A DNA stretch of 64,000 nt. Origin: Lysinibacillus sp. PLM2. Lineage in GTDB: Bacteria; Bacillota; Bacilli; Bacillales_A; Planococcaceae. Location: NCBI GenBank assembly GCA_023168345.1, contig AP025689.1, forward strand, positions 2,602,001-2,666,000, written 5' to 3'. The translations under genes were made by a program, and so were the position numbers. Below are positions 61,077 to 64,000 of this stretch, piece by piece. The notes below the pieces were generated by a model that saw nothing but the letters and a program-made list of their open reading frames with translations, made no database searches and was not told the DNA's origin. How positions within the stretch are numbered: position 1 is the first letter of the stretch; the number at the start of each line of letters is the position of its first letter.

Positions 61077-63485
61077 CTATCTCACTTCTGCACCAGCTTC
61101 AGCTAAAGCTTTTAACACTTTATCGTGTGCATTTGATACATCTTCATCTGTTAACGTACGTTCTGGATCGAAGTATGTTAACGTGAAGGCTACTGATTTC
61201 TTACCAGCTTCAATTTTATCACCTTGGTAAACGTCAAATACCTTTACGTCTTTTAATAACTTCGTACCGGCATTGCGGATAATACTTTCGATTTCTCCTG
61301 CTGGCGTTGTACGTTCTAACTCTAAAGCAATATCACGTGTTATCATTGGGAAACGTGGTACTGGTGTATAAACAAGCGCTTCTGTTGTAGCTTGTAAAAT
61401 TGCATATAAATTCAATTCAGCTACATATGTTTCTTTTAAATCAACTTTCTTACGCTCAGCTGGATGAAGTCCACCGATAATTCCGATTTTTTCTCCATCT
61501 AATTTTATGATTGCTGTTTGGCCTGGGTGTAAACCATCCACAGCACCTTTTTCAAATGATACGCGATCAACTAAACCTAATTTATCAAATAAACCTTCAA
61601 CAATACCTTTTGCAACAAAGAAATCAACATTGCGTTTTTCACCTTGCCATGAGTGATCTAACCATTTTCCAGTTAAAATAAGCGCAAGATGCTCCTCTTC
61701 ATATGGAAGACCTTCATCCGTCTGACCAAGGAAAACTGAGCCAATTTCATATAGTCCTACAGAATCTGCTTTACGTGCAATATTGTAGCTTGCAGATTCA
61801 ACTAAATGCGGAATTAAACTTTGACGTAATGTAGTACGTTCCTCGCTCATTGGCATTAATAGTTTTGTTGTTTCTTCTACTTTTAACGCAAATTTTTGAG
61901 ATAATTCCTCTGAAGTTAAAGAATACGTAACTGCTTGAAGCAAGCCCGCTCCTTCTACAAAGCTACGTACTATACGACGTTTTGCTTGGTATGGTGTTAA
62001 ACCACCAACAGTCTCATTGCCTTCTGGTAAAGTCATCGGAATTTCATCGTATCCATAAAGTCTTGCAACTTCTTCTACGATATCTTCTTCAATTTTAATA
62101 TCTTGGCGTCTTGTTGGTGCATCAATAATCAATAAACCATTTGCAGCTTCAACGTCAAATTTTAAACGATTTAAAATTGAAAGCATATCTTCCAAAGATA
62201 TCTTCATACCAAGTCTTGCGTTAATGAAATCAGGAGAAACGACAACACGTGCTGGTGTTTTGTCCAATTCATCAACCATTACAGTACCTTCTAATGCTTC
62301 ACCACCAGCAATTTCAGCGAGTAATTGTGCAGCACGTTCTGCTGCTGGAAGGACGCGATTTGGATCTACACCTTTTTCAAAACGAGCAGAAGCATCAGAA
62401 CGTAAACCTAGTTCCTTCGAAGTACGGCGAACAGAGAGTCCATCAAAATATGCAGCTTCAATAACTACAGTAGTTGTTGATTCTGTTACTTCAGAATTTG
62501 CACCGCCCATAACACCTGCAATTGCAACTGGTTCTTTACCATTTGTAATAACCAAGTTATGCGCTTTTAAAGTACGTTCTTGATCGTCTAGAGTAACGAT
62601 TTTTTCTCCTTCATTTGCTAAACGAACAACGATTTCTTTTGAGTTTAGCGCATCGTAATCAAAGGCGTGAAGCGGTTGACCATATTCCATAAGAATGTAG
62701 TTCGTAATATCCACAACATTATTGTGAGGGCGCACGCCAGCAGCCATTAAATAATTTTGTAACCAAAGTGGTGATTCAGCGATTTTTACATTTTTCACTA
62801 CTTTCGCTGCATATAATGGATTTAAATCTGGTGCATCTGTACGCACTTGAATATAGTCATCTGCTTTTTCGTATGAAGTTTCATATTTGATTTCTGGAAG
62901 TTTTACTTCTTCTGATAAAATCGCTGCAACCTCATAAGCAACACCTAACATTGATAATGCATCGGAACGGTTTGGCGTTAATCCAAGTTCAAGAACGATA
63001 TCGCGTAAGCCGATTAATTCTAATGCATCACTGCCTGGTGTTGCATCTTCTGGTAAAACGTATATGCCATCAGCATATGCTTTCGGTACAACACGACCTT
63101 CAATCCCAAGCTCTTGCAGTGAGCAAATCATACCGTTTGATTCTTGACCGCGCATCTTTGCTTTTTTAATTTTAACGCCACCAGGTAAGCGAGCACCTGG
63201 TAATGCAACGATTACTTTTTGTCCTTGATCAACATTTGGTGCGCCACAAATAATTTGACGAACATCGCCTTCGCCAACTTCTACTTGGCAAATGTTTAAT
63301 TTATCTGCATCTGGATGCTTTTCCTTCGAAACAACGTAACCTACAACTACATTCGTCATTCCTTGAGAACGGTCGATGACAGCATCTACTTCAATACCTG
63401 AGCGTGTAATTTTTTCTGCTAAATCTTCTGGTGCTAAGTCTTTTATATCTACATATTGTTTTAACCAATTTAATGATACTAACAT
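61077..63485 (-). CDS. pheT: Phenylalanyl-tRNA synthetase beta subunit
   Basis: An 802-residue subunit of the usual bacterial length. N-terminal tRNA-binding EMAP-like domain (VVGYVVSKEKHPDADKLNIC), B3/B4 editing domain, B5 domain (RRQDIKIEEDIVEEVARLYG), class II-like core, and C-terminal anticodon-binding FDX-ACB domain (RFPMITRDIALELE, LTYFDPERTLTDEDV). With PheS it charges tRNA-Phe. It follows pheS by 12 bp on the same strand. Confidence 0.97.
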   Translation of the reverse strand: MLVSLNWLKQYVDIKDLAPEDLAEKITRSGIEVDAVIDRSQGMTNVVVGYVVSKEKHPDADKLNICQVEVGEGDVRQIICGAPNVDQGQKVIVALPGARLPGGVKIKKAKMRGQESNGMICSLQELGIEGRVVPKAYADGIYVLPEDATPGSDALELIGLRDIVLELGLTPNRSDALSMLGVAYEVAAILSEEVKLPEIKYETSYEKADDYIQVRTDAPDLNPLYAAKVVKNVKIAESPLWLQNYLMAAGVRPHNNVVDITNYILMEYGQPLHAFDYDALNSKEIVVRLANEGEKIVTLDDQERTLKAHNLVITNGKEPVAIAGVMGGANSEVTESTTTVVIEAAYFDGLSVRRTSKELGLRSDASARFEKGVDPNRVLPAAERAAQLLAEIAGGEALEGTVMVDELDKTPARVVVSPDFINARLGMKISLEDMLSILNRLKFDVEAANGLLIIDAPTRRQDIKIEEDIVEEVARLYGYDEIPMTLPEGNETVGGLTPYQAKRRIVRSFVEGAGLLQAVTYSLTSEELSQKFALKVEETTKLLMPMSEERTTLRQSLIPHLVESASYNIARKADSVGLYEIGSVFLGQTDEGLPYEEEHLALILTGKWLDHSWQGEKRNVDFFVAKGIVEGLFDKLGLVDRVSFEKGAVDGLHPGQTAIIKLDGEKIGIIGGLHPAERKKVDLKETYVAELNLYAILQATTEALVYTPVPRFPMITRDIALELERTTPAGEIESIIRNAGTKLLKDVKVFDVYQGDKIEAGKKSVAFTLTYFDPERTLTDEDVSNAHDKVLKALAEAGAEVR

Positions 63486-63497
63486 TATTTTACCCCC

Positions 63498-64000
63498 TTA
63501 CCCTTCTGTACGATGGAATTGTGATACGAATCGATTGTCATTTGTATAGAAATGACGAATATCTTCCACACCGTATTTCAACATCGCAATACGCTCAACA
63601 CCCATACCGAATGCAAAGCCTGAATATTTCTTCGGATCATAGCCACCCATTTCAAGAACGTTTGGATGTACCATACCAGCTCCTAAAATTTCAATCCAGC
63701 CAGTATGTTTACATACGTTACAGCCTGATCCTCCGCACTTAAAGCAAGAAATATCCATTTCTACTGATGGTTCAGTGAATGGGAAAAAGCTTGGGCGCAA
63801 GCGAATTTCACGCTCTTCACCGAACATTTTTTTCGCCATTGTATTAAGCGTTCCTTTTAAATCGCTCATACGAATATTTTCTCCCACAACAAGACCCTCA
63901 ATTTGCATAAATTGATGAGAGTGCGTTGCATCATCATTATCACGACGGAACACTTTCCCTGGACAAATAATGCGGAACGGTTCACCATTTTTCTCAAGCA
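63498..64000 (-). CDS. pheS: Phenylalanyl-tRNA synthetase alpha subunit, 5' end cut by window edge
   Basis: The frame is open to the right edge, so the N-terminus is missing. Visible C-terminal catalytic part: [18 protein letters not shown] (class II motif 2), [35 protein letters not shown], and motif 3 [16 protein letters not shown]. It forms the alpha2-beta2 synthetase with PheT. The promoter and any T-box leader lie outside the window. Confidence 0.96.
   Translation of the reverse strand, partial: LEKNGEPFRIICPGKVFRRDNDDATHSHQFMQIEGLVVGENIRMSDLKGTLNTMAKKMFGEEREIRLRPSFFPFTEPSVEMDISCFKCGGSGCNVCKHTGWIEILGAGMVHPNVLEMGGYDPKKYSGFAFGMGVERIAMLKYGVEDIRHFYTNDNRFVSQFHRTEG

Overview
The window looks like chromosomal DNA of a low-GC, endospore-forming Bacillales, most like a Lysinibacillus/Solibacillus-type Planococcaceae. 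The evidence is AT-rich sequence, strong AGGAGG-type ribosome sites, frequent TTG/GTG starts, a gerE sporulation regulator, and a gene order that largely follows the Bacillus subtilis backbone (pheS-pheT, rnhC, zapA-cvpA-polX-mutS2-yshE, lcfA-fadR-fadB-etfB-etfA-trxA, uvrC-lysC-yslB-sdhCAB, a thioesterase, gerE-racE-rph-rdgB-ysnB). The genus is inference; the window has no rRNA.

Layout. 1-3100: minus-strand genes for D-amino-acid/murein peptide turnover (dipeptide epimerase cut by the left edge, DppA, an S58 peptidase). 3486-7462: a complete ComQXPA-type quorum-sensing cassette with a 53-codon pheromone gene, ending in a palindromic terminator. 7497-9233: an IS1182-type insertion sequence plus GC-rich and hairpin repeats, bracketed by two identical 32-bp palindromes. 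9267-12345: an unrecognised gene and a divergent PAS-GGDEF-EAL-PilZ protein; their shared upstream region has TACCGA boxes like those in front of comQ. 12399-17722: a GH3 glycosidase, an amidase and several small membrane or lipoprotein genes.

18200-29151 is an accretion zone at tRNA-Arg(UCU). Two nearly identical tRNA genes (21113-21186 and 29078-29151) each have a tyrosine integrase, or its wreck, next to their 3' end. The intact unit between them (about 8 kb) carries a three-gene ABC-ATPase conflict system: an HNH protein, a small middle component and a DUF2326-type ATPase. It also holds an IS21 element. A second IS21 (18299-20628) joins fragments of two different integrase pseudogenes.

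29280-41106 is housekeeping backbone: phosphodiesterase, XTP pyrophosphatase, RNase PH, glutamate racemase, GerE, succinate dehydrogenase, aspartokinase under a lysine riboswitch, and UvrC. 41231-41662 is a striking non-coding array of 21 short repeats on a 21-bp period. It is followed by an inserted group (hydroxyacid dehydrogenase, zinc alcohol dehydrogenase, LuxR-type regulator). 45296-50856 is thioredoxin and the FadR-controlled fatty-acid oxidation/electron-transfer genes. 51156-58063 is a small membrane peptide, YshE, MutS2, PolX, CvpA, ZapA and RNase HIII. 58112-60963 has small envelope genes, and pheT with the 3' part of pheS closes the window.

The most interesting items are the quorum-sensing cassette with its shared TACCGA boxes, the ABC three-component system in the tRNA-Arg island, and the 21-bp-phased repeat arrays.
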